A stretch of DNA of 64,000 nucleotides from Nemophila menziesii. Taxonomy: Eukaryota > Streptophyta > Magnoliopsida > Boraginales > Hydrophyllaceae. Shown in pieces: positions 47,683 through 60,480 of the stretch. The position numbers were made by a program, and so were the translations under genes. The notes beneath the pieces are model-generated. The model did no database searches and was not told where the DNA came from. It was given only the letters and a program-made list of their open reading frames with translations. How positions within the stretch are numbered: position 1 is the stretch's first letter; each line of letters starts with the position of its first letter. The DNA lies in assembly GCA_029959085.1 (NCBI GenBank), contig JARWIR010000008.1, positions 744,001-808,000 on the forward strand, given 5' to 3'.

Positions 47683-48135
47683 TAAGAACTCGTGTTCTAA
47701 TTGTAATGCTTTTTTCTTAACGACTCTTTTATGAGTCTCCTATGTATGCAAAAAAAATTATTAATTTAATTTATTAAAAAATGTTTTATAGTCACACTTA
47801 TAACGTTTAATTAAGATTTCAAACTAAGTTTTTTAGATACAATCTCTTAACTAAATAAATTCTATTCAACGATTCATTCAACATTCAATACTTCTCATTT
47901 TAAAAAACAAACGGTACCTAAATGTGTGATAGGTATATGATAATGGAGTTACGAATGTCAAGCCTTACTGAATTTTATATTTTTTCTTTATATAATTTAC
48001 AATAATACAATTTTGATTCCACAAGTATAGTAATATCAGTTTCATCCATCTACTCCCTATGGTGTTACACATTCACATTATATTAGGAATTATATTTAAT
48101 TTATAATAAACTAATTTAGTTTTACGAGCAAATAC

Positions 48136-48196
48136 CACCATCACCACCCAACTCATATACATATGCACCACCACCACCACCACCACATCCACCATA
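48136..48196 (+). repeat. CAC/ACC microsatellite, unit 4
   Basis: Counterpart of 2809-2872; an ATG before the CAC run makes a false His-tagged ORF. Confidence 0.8.
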
Positions 48197-48813
48197 ATTA
48201 CGAACATATATACACATACCACTACCAATTACACCATCATCAACCTGCCAACACACACACTACTATCCTTCCAACTAGATGTGTGCATGGGTCTAGAATC
48301 TACCGGTATTGGCAAAGTCTAATCCAGACCCATCTAGAGGCGGTTTTTTTTGTATGACCTGATCTATCAGGTTTTTGGCAGGTTCTCGTAGACGAGTTTT
48401 TGGCAGGTGACTTGAATAGGATTCAGGTCGAACGAGTCTATACTAATTACCTACATAGTTTTTGTAAATCTAAAAAAATCTAAAAAAATTCTAGCGGTAT
48501 TGTAGCTTTTTAGATTGGTGATTTTAGCCCAAAGTTCTTATGTTTTGTTCCTGATCAAATCCAAAGAAAAATCATGAATAAATTTACAAATTTTCTCATA
48601 TAAACAAAATATGGTGTATGCTTTAGCCAAAGTTATTTATGAGGTAGAATAACTTACTGTGTAGAACAAAAAGAAAAAAAACATAGTAAATAACTAATGG
48701 AAGACTTTTATAGAGGTGGTCTCTCAATGCTAATAGAAAATGCCATGATTGTTATTGTCACTGGGCTACACATATGGCATTGTTTCGGTTTCTCATCCCT
48801 TTTCTTTATAAAA

Positions 48814-49117
48814 TCTATATAATAAAGCACAATTCAACCGTATGTCCTTTTTAACACTCAAAATCTCCCTCTTCTTCTAATAATTTCTACTTTCTTCTCA
48901 TTTTTTCATTTACAAATTCATCTACGTACGAAAACAATATATACACTCAGACGAATGATAAAACTCATATCTTCACACTAGCATTGAAAAAAAACAAAAA
49001 AGAAATATCTTCTGACTCACCTTCCCACCAAGCTGCTATCCTGCACAAGAAAACTGTCGCCACTCGGAAACATTTCCCACCATCATCAACCGGCTTGGCA
49101 AAGAGTCTTAATCAAGG
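48814..49117 (+). mobile_element. Helitron-like 5' end, collapsed to one module, unit 4
   Basis: The block is about 178 bp shorter than in unit 1. It starts with the first module (CTAGCATTGAAAA) and continues directly into the second (CCACCAAGCTGCTATCC), as expected from recombination or slippage between the two tandem modules. Confidence 0.45.
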
Positions 49118-49604
49118 TAAAAAAAATAATTTTTACCATTAAAACTCTAAAGAATTGATTTATTTTTATCCTAATCCCATTACTTTTACAAATTTTTAGA
49201 ATTATCTGATTTAATTAAAATTACAATTGCTGTTTATTAATTTATCATACAAATTCGGCAATGGGTATTATTATGACAGTGGAAGCACGATAAAATCTTG
49301 CAATTGATTAAATTGTTGTAAATTTGTATTAATTTGATTGATTAAATGATTTCATAATGCTATGACTAAAGTGAAACCTTGAACAATACCAAATCTTCTT
49401 AGTTAAATTTGAGTTCAATAGAATAGCTTCGACATCTATAACACTATAACACTATCTTTTAAATGGGAGTTGATCGGGAAGTTGAAGGTCACATAAAAAG
49501 TACACATATTACTCTGTTGGGAGGTAAATAATCAACTAGTTATTGTAGAAACTTTATGTATATAAGGAGATATGGCTTAATTTAATGTGGATTTGCACGA
49601 CTTT

Positions 49605-49889
49605 GTGTGGTGGAATCGACAATCACGTTTGAGTTATATGCTTTTCATTTTAATGTTAAGATGACAAAGCTATAAGGTTTCTCTACATTAAAAACTGAGA
49701 CAGATTCTCGAGAGTTGCAAGTGTTGGTTAAATATTGTGTGAGGTCCAAGAGTCTGTATAATAGATTAATGAGACACTGTGTAGAAAATAAGGAAACATG
49801 ATATTTGAGGCAGACCATATTTATAAAGAATTCGCTGCAATGCACAAAATTGACTAACATGGCAAGACTAAATTCAAAGACCAGACTAG
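49605..49889 (+). pseudogene. Second RNase H-like remnant, unit 4
   Basis: Counterpart of 4458-4737. An extra A in CACAAAATTGAC shifts the C-terminal frame; units 5 and 6 share it. Confidence 0.5.
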
Positions 49890-50618
49890 TACAATATGAA
49901 ATCTTCTAGATGGCTTATAAGGAGTATTCGTGGAAGAAAAGATAAGATAGACAACACCTAAAACTATATTGTAACACCCCAAGAGATCTAACATAGACTT
50001 AGTAAAAAAAATACTATGGTCTTTAAGACCTCGTACGTATGAAAAAAGAAAGAGATAAATATGAAGATTCTATGTTAAAATAAATTACTACCATATATAG
50101 GCTTCAAGCAAGGTAAGATATAACTGATAGACCCGTCTCGCTAATCATGGGTAACACCATGTTCTTTTATATTGAACAATCACAATGTTTAACGAATCAT
50201 TTGGTAAAAAAGAATAGTTTATGTTTGAAAACTAAGCAAGCTATAATAAAAATGAATAAATGTCTATAATGAGATTCATTCGATAGAATTAAAAAAAAAA
50301 CAGTTACTTGATAAAAAAATATTTCATTCATATCGTATCATCTTGTTCAATTTCCACTCAATGTTGAGCTTCCTTCTATTTCCCAATGTGTGTTTGGGCT
50401 ATCTTCATCATCCAAACTTCACATCCTCATTGGATTCTCTCTTATAAACATTTCACAATCATGTATGCATCTGTTAAACCAATCGGAGTCATAAATATTG
50501 TTAATATATGAAGTGTTTAGTGTCAAAATTAATATAAATAGATTGTTTCATGCATGGTATACACTTAATAGAAGGGCCAAGACTTTCCAACATAATTACA
50601 AGAGATAGCCCAAACAAC

Positions 50619-50832
50619 CTTTTGGTGTGTTGTGTATGTTGTACTTCCTGTTGGCTTATATTGCGGAAGTGGATATTTGGTGGTGGTGCTGGTGGAGGTG
50701 ATGTAGTGTCGTATATGTTTCTGAGTTGTGGAGGAAAACCACCATTATAATGTGGGTAAGGTATGAAAGTTGCTGGAGGATAATGTGACATATGGAGGTG
50801 CATCTCAGGTGAGTTTCGTGGACCCGCTTGAG
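50619..50832 (-). pseudogene. Proline-rich putative exon, open, unit 4
   Basis: Counterpart of 5470-5690 without the unit-1 stop; open from 50803 to the putative donor. It ends at the 6.6-kb deletion junction. Confidence 0.3.
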
Positions 50833-50833
50833 G

Positions 50834-50935
50834 TGCTATTATTTTTATGAATAAATTTCAACCACTTGACATTTTTGTCTAGGTCAAATTTTTTTAATCT
50901 CCATACCATGTATGAACTTGATATTAATATAGAAA
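50834..50935 (-). pseudogene. Possible F-box-associated fragment, truncated, unit 4
   Basis: Only the N-terminal half remains, because the 6.6-kb deletion ends inside it. Confidence 0.3.
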
Positions 50936-51430
50936 CATATTACATCTATATGAATAATCTATAATTCAAGAAAATTAGAACCTATAGGTCATACCTTTAC
51001 ACCATATCCTCATGCAATGAAGCATGAAAGACTGTCTTCAATCACTACATTGTTAACAGTTCATGTACTTGTTCATGATACTTTATTTAATCTTCAATTT
51101 ACCATATCTTCTATTTACAAATTCAAGGTTAAAAGTTGAGGTCATATATATGTAACACTATATTTTGTAGAAAAAAGTGTAAAATACCCTCACATCTTGA
51201 ACCACCATATACTCTATATCTAGTAAGTCCAGAATTGTTCTATGATTCTGAGTTTTTTAGATATAAATTGTCACATACTTTATGCCCCAATTCTTCAAAT
51301 AAATATCCATTAAATTGATGATTAAACTCTCAGAATTTAGAAAGATTCAAACTATTTTTATAAAAATACTTCATTGAAGATCTCAATACCCTCAGGAAAC
51401 CAAGGCTTTCTTTACAAACAATAAAAACAG

Positions 51431-51700
51431 TGTTAGAATTAGGATCGCGGGATAATATATATAATAAGAAACGAGAAACAAATATACATGGAAAACCCAC
51501 ATAGGGAAAATCCACGGGAAAAGGAGAAGATTATATTATAGAGGATTGATTACAAAGGAGAGTCTAATAGCTCCTGCCAAGTGAACGGGTTAACTAATAG
51601 CATATACAATACAATGTATATATAGGTAAATAGAGATACTTGGGTTTATAACTAAATGGGCTAGACCTTACAAAGATGAATTTGAGTCATAAGTCTAACA
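51431..51700 (-). mobile_element. 270-bp copia-type LTR, unit 4
   Basis: Counterpart of 12887-13156, same length and termini. Confidence 0.7.
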
Positions 51701-51751
51701 ATCTTTACCTTGACACAAATTCGGTAAATCGAGCCCAAAAAAACTACAAAT

Positions 51752-52525
51752 ATCTCCACCTCGAAAAAACATCTCCATCTTGACGAAGAATCCGCAAGGG
51801 AATCAAGATACAAATTTGGTAATTGAGGCTAAAAAACTGCAAATATCTCCATTTCGCAAAAATATATCCAACTTGACAAAGAACCCACTAAGGAGTCAAG
51901 ACATAAATTTGGTAATCGGTGCAAAAAAAAACCTAAAAATATCTCCACCTCGAAAAAAATATCTCAATCTTGACGAAGAATCTGTTGGGGAGTCAAGATA
52001 TAAATCATGAATCTTCAAATATATCTCTCCTCCTCTTCAAAGAAGCCTCGAAGGGTTGAATAAGCCTCTAAAGGCTGAATTAGTCTCGAATGATAGAATA
52101 CGAAAGGCAGAATAAGTCTCGAAGGGCAATCTTGACGAAGACTCCTCTAGGGAGTCAAGAAATAAATCACCAGTCTCCAAATATTTTTCCTCTTCTTCCG
52201 AAAAGCCTCGAAGGGCTGAATATGCCTCGAAAGGCTGAATAAGTCGCGAAGGACTGAATAAGTCTCGAAGGACTGAATAAGTCACGATGGGAAACCTTTA
52301 CGAAGAATCCGCTAGGGTGTCAAGAAATAACACCAATCTTCAAATATCTCTCCTCCTCTTCAAAAAAGTCTCGAAAGACTGAATAAGTCTCGAAGGGTTG
52401 AATTGGTCACGATGGACATAATGAGTCTCGAAGGAATTAATAAGCCTCAAAGGGCTGAATAAGCCTCATAAGGATTGGATAAGTCTCGAAGGACTAAATA
52501 AGTCTCGAAGGTATGAATAAGATAA
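51752..52525. repeat. ~95-bp tandem repeat plus ~20-bp minisatellite, unit 4
   Basis: Counterpart of 13207-13995, with the minisatellite at about 52030-52525. Confidence 0.82.
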
Positions 52526-52760
52526 TGAAAGAGAAGTTGAAGGGAAAATAATATTCTAAAAGGTATAAATAATAATACACACAACATGAGTATCTATAGG
52601 GAAGTCAGGGAACTAAAGGTCTTTAATCTAATGGGTCAGACCTTACAAAGAAGAATTGGGTCATATATCTCAAACAATTAATCTAAAATTAATCTCCACC
52701 TTGACCCACATTAGGTAAGTGAGACCCAAAAAACCTGACATATCTCCACCTCAAAATATA
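52526..52760 (-). mobile_element. Second LTR-like end, unit 4
   Basis: Counterpart of 13996-14230; the LTR edge is at 52676. Confidence 0.48.
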
Positions 52761-54146
52761 TCTCCACCTTGAAAAATATTTTCATCTTAGAAGGATATTC
52801 CAAATCAATATGATTTGTCATATCATCAAAGGTTTTCAAATATTAAACTGTGCTCAATATATCCACTTTTTGCATTCTGTCTGAACTTGGGTGGTATGAT
52901 ATCGAAAAAACCCCAATATAGATTTCTTCCAGATCTATATGCATAAGTATAACATCCTGTGTCTTAACTTGGAAAAACAAAAGTCTTATATTGCAACTAT
53001 CCAACAATTGTCACGATTAAGAGCAACATATCAGCACAATGCCAAAAACAACAAGCTACACAAAAAAATGGAGAAACTAACCTCAATATGGACTTAGAAC
53101 GTCGAGAAATCTTAACGAACACCTCGATCCATGCAGTCAAATGTCAAAAATATCCTTAATCAATTAATCCAACATTGACAAGTCAAAATTATTGGCACAT
53201 GCCAAGATAAATATATTGTATTGTGGTCGAATAGCGATATTTCAAATTTTGCAATGTAAATAACAACAAAATAATAAAGTTCTAAAAGAAAACGAAAAAA
53301 ATACTAAAAATTTGGATATATAGACCTTAAATAACGGATTTCGGATGCTGGAAAACCTTCAAAATACCGAATTCAAAGAAAAATACGAGAAAAACTAAAC
53401 GAAATTTGGAGAAACCGAATTCAAAAAGGGATCCAAGATGAAAAAAAAACCTTCGGTTATGTTACGCCGGGAAAAGGTCAACAACGGTCAACGATATGTG
53501 ATGGCGGGCTATGGTCAGTAGCTTTAAAGATAATTCAAAATATATAGATATATATACTAATTAATATACTCATTAATTAACATATATAAATCTACATTAT
53601 AAAATAGAATTTTCATCTATGGTCTAAAATATTTAACATAAGTGGTGGCCAAAATCATTTCTGACCCCACAATAATTAAGACCAATAATTAATACATATC
53701 ACTTAATAAAGAAAAATATCATTCTAATTCTTAAATTAATTTCTATTACTTAATAAAAATATTACCATTCTCACCAAAAAATTTATATTATAATATAAAT
53801 CTATATAATAAAGTAGAATAAAATCGTTTGTCCTATTAATTTTTATACAAATCCTACAATGGCCATTATTATCACCGTTGGAAGCCTTTTACCATATTAG
53901 AAATGATGCGCTTACCTTATTAAATGAGCAATTTGTTGTTATACTCCATTTTTTGCCCCTTTTGGAAAACATGCATTGCTAGTTACATATCTGAACATTA
54001 TTTTCTAGTATATGTACTTTTGAGGCACCTTTAAGTATAAACATCTTAGTTGCTTAGTGTTGTTTTTCCTAGATTAGTTGATAGATATGGATATGGTGAT
54101 CACATTTCATACCTTTATTTGAATTAAGTATTCATTTGGCACAGCT

Positions 54147-54370
54147 GTTGGAGTGAGCAATTTGGTCTTACACATCATTTTTTGAATTATTTTGGAGTAA
54201 ATATCATCTGGTGCAACTAATGGAGTGAGCAATTTTGTCTTACACTGCATTTTTTTAATTATTTTGCAGTAAATGAGCGATTTGGTCTTACGCTGTATTT
54301 TTTTAATTGTTTTGCAGTATATATCCATTTGGGACAACTGGGAGTGAGCAATCTGGTCTTACACTGTTGG
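54147..54370 (+). repeat. Short degenerate tandem repeat, unit 5
   Basis: Counterpart of 695-920 with four imperfect copies. Confidence 0.8.
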
Positions 54371-54778
54371 AAGTGATGCGATGTAAATATCGATTATCTA
54401 ATTTAACCGTTGGAATCCTTTTACCGTATGAGAAGTTATTTTAGTGCCGGTGGTATCAATAATTGGTGGGGGCAAAGATGGGATAAATAAACAGATAAAT
54501 AAAGATAATAATAAAGGACACACCCTCTACTACCACGAGAAACCCACTACAAGTATTACAGATTGTTGGTAAGTTTAGTTGGTAAGTAAAAGTTCGTTCG
54601 CAGGTTTTGACCAGTTAGATCTACTTATGTATATAAAGAAGTGTAGGGTAATTTACTTGTCAAATAAAATACAATTAAAGATATAATATTTATTTGGTTT
54701 TTAGATCTGGAATATAATAATTCAAATAAATAAATACTAAAAGGATGGAGATGAGAAATATAGATTAGTGTTGCTAGC

Positions 54779-55783
54779 ATGCACTTATCCACGGCCGCTG
54801 GTTCGTGGGACAGGAAGCAGGCTGAGCTAGAGGGGCTGTCCAGGCGCGAAAAGAAGCAGTTATCGGAGCTGAATGAAGACTGGATAAGACGGCAGGGAGG
54901 CTGGGGACTACTGCAGCTTCAGAGCAGCTACTCGATTCTCGAAATAGGCCTTCTGCATCTGGTGCGACAGCAATTCACGACTGGATTGTAGGCCACCTCT
55001 CGTGTAAGGCCCATATTGAAGGCGTGGAGTGGCCATTTGTCTTCATCTCCGCACTTTGGGTAATTTGGATCAAACGTAACAATATCATCTTTAATGAAGT
55101 TGAGATATTACCGCATATGCTTGAGCTTAAGAAGGAAATTATGTCAATTGCTAATAACTCTATACAAGCTTGGGGTAAGTGCTTCGATGGGGGCATTATC
55201 GAATATATTGGTTAATTGGGTTAAGCCAAGTGATGGAGTCAAATTAAACATTGATGGAAGCTTCATTACTGAAAAGAAGATGGGCGGTATTGGTGGCATC
55301 TTGAGGGACATGTATGAATCGTGTATTGCTGGGTTTATGGGCCCTTGTCTCGTTGATTCTCCATTTATTTCGAAACTTTGTGCATTACTTTTTGGTCTTA
55401 GATGGGCTACTTGCTATGGTTATGTCGAAATGATTATCGAAACAAATTCGAAGGAACTTAACGCGCTAGTGAAGGGCGGTGGGAGTTCAACTCACTATGA
55501 GAGGGGCTCGGGGAAGTCCCACGCGCTAGTGAAGGGCGGTGGGAACTTAGGTAATACCCATGTTTCAATTATAGGAGAATGTTGTGCAATCTTGAAGAGA
55601 CAGGCAAAGCTCGAGTTATGTCATGTGTTCCGGGAACCTAACCTTTGCGCGGATAAACTAGCAAAAGAAGGTGCGAGGATGCATTCCCAGCCTATTGTTT
55701 TTACGGATCCCCCTGATTATCTGTGGAGCTATATTACGAGAGATAGAAGTGAGTGCGCGACTGCAAGAGTCGTACTAGATTAA
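54779..55783 (+). pseudogene. LINE RNase H remnant, longest open frame in window, unit 5
   Basis: The frame 55094-55783 is open for 229 codons and covers the whole RNase H-like domain. Two catalytic positions are substituted. The glutamate of ISE is lysine (ISKLCALLFGL) and the aspartate of ETDS is asparagine (ETNS, shared with unit 4). NIDGSF and ADKLAKEG are kept. An open frame with lost active-site residues points to drift on a copy that happened not to gain a stop. The upstream linker (55024-55215) with IWIKRNNIIFN is in another frame, as in all copies. Confidence 0.82.
55458..55544 (+). repeat. 60-bp in-frame tandem duplication, unit 5
   Basis: Same duplication; the first copy has TTAACGCG in place of TCCACGCG. 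Confidence 0.88.
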
Positions 55784-56236
55784 TAAGAACTCGTGTTCTA
55801 ATTGTAATGCTTTTTTCTTAACGGCTCTTTTATGAGTCTCCTATGTATGCAAAAAAAAGATCTTAATTTAATTTATTAAAAAATGTTTTATAGTTACACT
55901 TATAACGTTTAATTAAGATTTCAAACTAAGTTTTTTAGATACAATCTCTTAACTAAATAAATTCTATTCAACGATTCATTCAACATTCAATACTTCTCAT
56001 TTTAAAAAACAAACGGTACCTAAATGTGTGATAGGTATATGATAATGGAGTTACGAATGTCAAGCCTTACTGAATTTTATATTTTTTCTTTATATAATTT
56101 ACAATAATAAAATTTTGATTCCACAAGTATAGTAATATCAGTTTCATCCATCTACTCCCTATGGTGTTACACATTCACATTATATTAGGAATTATGTTTA
56201 ATTTATAATAAACTAATTTAGTTTTACGAGCAAATA

Positions 56237-56295
56237 CCACCATCACCACCCAACTCATATACATATGCACCACCACCACCACCACATCCACCATA
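56237..56295 (+). repeat. CAC/ACC microsatellite, unit 5
   Basis: Counterpart of 2809-2872; the 379-bp deletion begins about 55 bp downstream. Confidence 0.8.
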
Positions 56296-56534
56296 ATTAC
56301 GAACATATATACACATACCACTACCAATTACACCATCATCAACCTGCCAAAGTTATTTATGAGGTAGAATAACTTACTGTGTAGAACAAAAAGAAAAAAA
56401 AACATAGTAAATAACTAATGGAAGACTTTTATAGAGGTGGTCTCTCAATGCTAATAGAAAATGCCATGATTGTTATTGTCACTGGGCTACACATATGGCA
56501 TTGTTTCGGTTTCTCATCCCTTTTCTTTATAAAA

Positions 56535-56837
56535 TCTATATAATAAAGCACAATTCAACCGTATGTCCTTTTTAACACTCAAAATCTCCCTCTTCTTCTA
56601 ATAATTTCTACTTTCTTCTCATTTTTTCATTTACAAATTCATCTACGTACGAAAACAATATATACACTCAGACGAATGATAAAACTCATATCTTCACACT
56701 AGCATTGAAAAAACAAAAAAGAAATATCTTCCGACTCACCTTCCCACCAAGCTGCTATCCTGCACAAGAAAACTGTCGCCACTCGGAAACATTTCCCACC
56801 ATCATCAACCGGCTTGGCAAAGAGTCTTAATCAAGGT
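56535..56837 (+). mobile_element. Helitron-like 5' end, collapsed to one module, unit 5
   Basis: Same collapsed structure as unit 4, another sign that units 4 and 5 share a recent ancestor. Confidence 0.45.
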
Positions 56838-57322
56838 AAAAAAATAATTTTTACCATTAAAACTCTAAAGAATTGAATTATTTTTATCCTAATCCCATTA
56901 CTTTTACAAATTTTTAGAATTATCTGATATAATTAAAATTACAATTGCTGTTTATTAATTTATTATACAAATTCGGCAATGGGCATTATTATGACAGTGG
57001 AAGCACGATAAAATCTTGCAATTGATTAAATTGTTGTAAATTTGTATTAATTTGATTGATTAAATGATTTCATAATGCTATGACTAAAGTGAAACCTTGA
57101 ACAATACCAAATCTTCTTAGTTAAATTTGAGTTCAATATAATAGCTTCGACATCTATAACACTATAACACTATCTTTTAAATGGGAGTTGATCGGGAAGT
57201 TGAAGGTCACATAAAAAGTACACATATTACTCTGTTGGGAGGTAAATAATCAACTAGTTATTGTAGAAACTTTATGTATATAAGGAGATATGGCTTAATT
57301 TAATGTGGATTTGCACGACTTT

Positions 57323-57607
57323 GTGTGGTGGAATCGACAATCACGTTTGAGTTATATGCTTTTCATTTTAATGTTAAGATGACAAAGCTATAAGGTTTCT
57401 CTACATTAAGTACTGAGACAGATTCTCGAGAGTTGCAAGTGTTGGTTAAATATTGTGTGAGGTCCAAGAGTCTGTATAATAGATTAATGAGACACTGTGT
57501 AGAAAATAAGGAAACATGATATTTGAGGCAGACCATATTTATAAAGAATTCGCTGCAATGCACAAAATTGACTAACATGGCAAGACTAAATTCAAAGACC
57601 AGACTAG
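57323..57607 (+). pseudogene. Second RNase H-like remnant, unit 5
   Basis: Counterpart of 4458-4737 and nearly identical to unit 4. Confidence 0.5.
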
Positions 57608-58337
57608 TACAATATGAAATCTTCTAGATGGCTTATAAGGAGTATTCGTGGAAGAAAAGATAAGATAGACAACACCTAAAACTATATTGTAACACCCCAA
57701 GAGATCTAACATAGACTTAGTAAAAAAAATACTATGGTCTTTAAGACCTCGTACGTATGAAAAAAGAAAGAGATAAATATGAAGATTCTATGTTAAAATA
57801 AATTACTACCATATATAGGCTTCAAGCAAGGTAAGATATAACTGATAGACCCGTCTCGCTAATCATGGGTAACACCATGTTCTTTTATATTGAACAATCA
57901 CAATGTTTAACGAATCATTTGGTAGAAAAGAATAGTTTATGTTTGAAAACTAAGCAAGCTATAATAAAAATGAATAAATGTCTATAATGAGATTCATTCG
58001 ATAGAATTAAAATAAAAACCAGTTACTTGATAAAAAAATATTTCATTCATATCGTATCATCTTGTTCAATTTCCACTCAATGTTGAGCTTCCTTCTATTT
58101 CCCAATGTGTGTTTGGGCTATCTTCATCATCCAAACTTCACATCCTCATTGGATTCTCTCTTATAAACATTTCACAATCATGTATGCATCTGTTAAACCA
58201 ATCGGAGTCATAAATATTGTTAATATATGAAGTGTTTAGTGTCAAAATTAATATAAATAGATTGTTTCATGCATGGTATACACTTAATAGAAGGGCCAAG
58301 ACTTTCCAACATAATTACAAGAGATAGCCCAAACAAC

Positions 58338-58551
58338 CTTTTGGTGTGTTGTGTATGTTGTACTTCCTGTTGGCTTATATTGCGGAAGTGGATATTTGGT
58401 GGTGGTGCTGGTGGAGGTGATGTAGTGCCGTATATGTTTCTGAGTTGTGGAGGAAAACCACCATTATAATGTGGGTAAGGTATGAAAGTTGCTGGAGGAT
58501 AATGTGACATATGGAGGTGCATCTCAGGTGAGTTTCGTGGACCCGCTTGAG
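58338..58551 (-). pseudogene. Proline-rich putative exon, open, unit 5
   Basis: Counterpart of 50619-50832 with one visible amino-acid change (NIYGTTS for NIYDTTS). Confidence 0.3.
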
Positions 58552-58552
58552 G

Positions 58553-58654
58553 TGCTATTATTTTTATGAATAAATTTCAACCACTTGACATTTTTGTCTA
58601 GGTCAAATTTTTTTAATCTCCATACCATGTATGAACTTGATATTAATATAGAAA
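58553..58654 (-). pseudogene. Possible F-box-associated fragment, truncated, unit 5
   Basis: Same truncated form as unit 4. Confidence 0.3.
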
Positions 58655-59149
58655 CATATTACATCTATATGAATAATCTATAATTCAAGAAAATTAGAAC
58701 CTATAGGTCATACCTTTACACCATATCCTCATGCAATGAAGCATGAAAGACTGTCTTCAATCACTACATTGTTAACAGTTCATGTACTTGTTCATGATAC
58801 TTTATTTAATCTTCAATGTACCATATCTTCTATTTACAAATTCAAGGTTAAAAGTTGAGGTCATATATATGTAACACTATATTTTGTAGAAAAAAGTGTA
58901 AAATACCCTCACATCTTGAACCAACATATACTCTATATCTAGTAAGTCCAGAATTGTTCTATGATTCTGAGTTTTTTAGATATAAATTGTCACATACTTT
59001 ATGCCCCAATTCTTCAAATAAATATCCATTAAATTGATGATTAAACTCTCAGAATTTAGAAAGATTCAAACTATTTTTATAAAAATACTTCATTGAAGAT
59101 CTCAATACCCTCAGGAAACCAAGGCTTGCTTTACAAACAATAAAAACAG

Positions 59150-59419
59150 TGTTAGAATTAGGATCGCGGGATAATATATATAATAAGAAACGAGAAACAA
59201 ATATACATGGAAAACCCACATAGGGAAAATCCACGGGAAAAGGAGAAGATTATATTATAGAGGATTGATTACAAAGGAGAGTCTAATAGCTCCTGCCAAG
59301 TGAACGGGTTAACTAATAGCATATACAATACAATGTATATATAGGTAAATAGAGATACTTGGGTTTATAACTAAATGGTCTAGACCTTACAAAGATGAAT
59401 TTGAGTCATAAGTCTAACA
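59150..59419 (-). mobile_element. 270-bp copia-type LTR, unit 5
   Basis: Counterpart of 12887-13156, same length and termini. Confidence 0.7.
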
Positions 59420-59470
59420 ATCTTTACCTTGACACAAATTCGGTAAATCGGGCCCAAAAAAACTACAAAT

Positions 59471-60240
59471 ATCTCCACCTCGAAAAAACATCTTCATCTT
59501 GACGAAGAATCCGCAAGGGAGTCAAGATACAAATTTGGTAATTGAGGCTAAAAAACTGCAAATATCTCCATTTCGCAAAAATATATCCAACTTGACAAAG
59601 AACCCACTAAGGAGTCAAGACATAAATTTGGTAATCGGTGCAAAAAAAAACCTAAAAATATCTCCACCTCGAAAAAAATATCTCAATCTTGACGAAGAAT
59701 CTGTTGGGGAGTCAAGATATAAATCATGAATCTTCAAATATATCTCTCCTCCTCTTCAAAGAAGTCTCGAAGGGTTGAATAAGCCTCTAAAGGCTGAATT
59801 ATTCTCGAATGATAGAATACGAAAGGCAGAATAAGTCTCGAAGGGCAATCTTGACGAAGACTCCTCTAGGGAGTCAAGAAATAAATCACCAGTCTCCAAA
59901 TATTTTTCCTCTTCTTCCGAAAAGCCTCGAAGGGCTGAATATGCCTCGAAAGGCTGAATAAGTCGCGAAGGACTGAATAAGTCTCGAAGGACTGAATAAG
60001 TCACGATTGGAAACCTTTACGAAGAATCCGCTAGGGTGTCAAGAAATAACACCAATCTTCAAATATCTCTCCTCCTCTTCAAAAAAGTCTCGAAAGACTG
60101 AATAAGTCTCGAAGGGTTGAATAGGTCACGATGGACATAATGAGTCTCGAAGGAATTAATAAGCCTCAAAAGGCTGAATAAGCCTCATAAGGATTGGATA
60201 TGTCTCGAAGGACTAAATAAGTCTCGAAGGTATGAATAAG
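59471..60240. repeat. ~95-bp tandem repeat plus ~20-bp minisatellite, unit 5
   Basis: Counterpart of 13207-13995, with the minisatellite at about 59755-60240. Confidence 0.82.
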
Positions 60241-60480
60241 ATAATGAAAGAGAAGTTGAAGGGAAAATAATATTCTAAAAGGTATAAATAATAATACACA
60301 CAACATGAGTATCTATAGGGAAGTCAGGGAACTAAAGGTCTTTAATCTAATGGGTCGGACCTTACAAAGAAGAATTGGGTCATATATCTCAAACAATTAA
60401 TCTAAAATTAATCTCCACCTTGACCCACATTCGGTAAGTGAGACCCAAAAAACCTGACATATCTCCACCTCAAAATATAT
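60241..60480 (-). mobile_element. Second LTR-like end, unit 5
   Basis: Counterpart of 13996-14230; the LTR edge is at 60395. Confidence 0.48.

Larger units (their letters stand above)
47295..53447 (+). repeat. Array unit 4 (truncated at both module levels)
   Basis: It begins inside the RNase H coding remnant (equivalent of unit-1 position 1941) and runs colinearly to 50832. It then jumps from unit-1 position 5683 to 12290 (6606 bp missing) and continues to the unit end. The missing part includes the B3 exons, the Mutator-like element and the copia gag. It is nearly identical to unit 5 over their shared parts, including the deletion junction. Confidence 0.95.

Noticed and set aside
48163..48357. 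His-rich open frame
   Set aside because: It is produced by the CAC microsatellite and differs in length and frame in the other units.
52037..52285. Minus-strand 82-residue frame with repeated peptides (and its copy at 59756-60004)
   Set aside because: It is the translation of the minisatellite; the period is not a constant multiple of three and the frame breaks in units 1 and 2.
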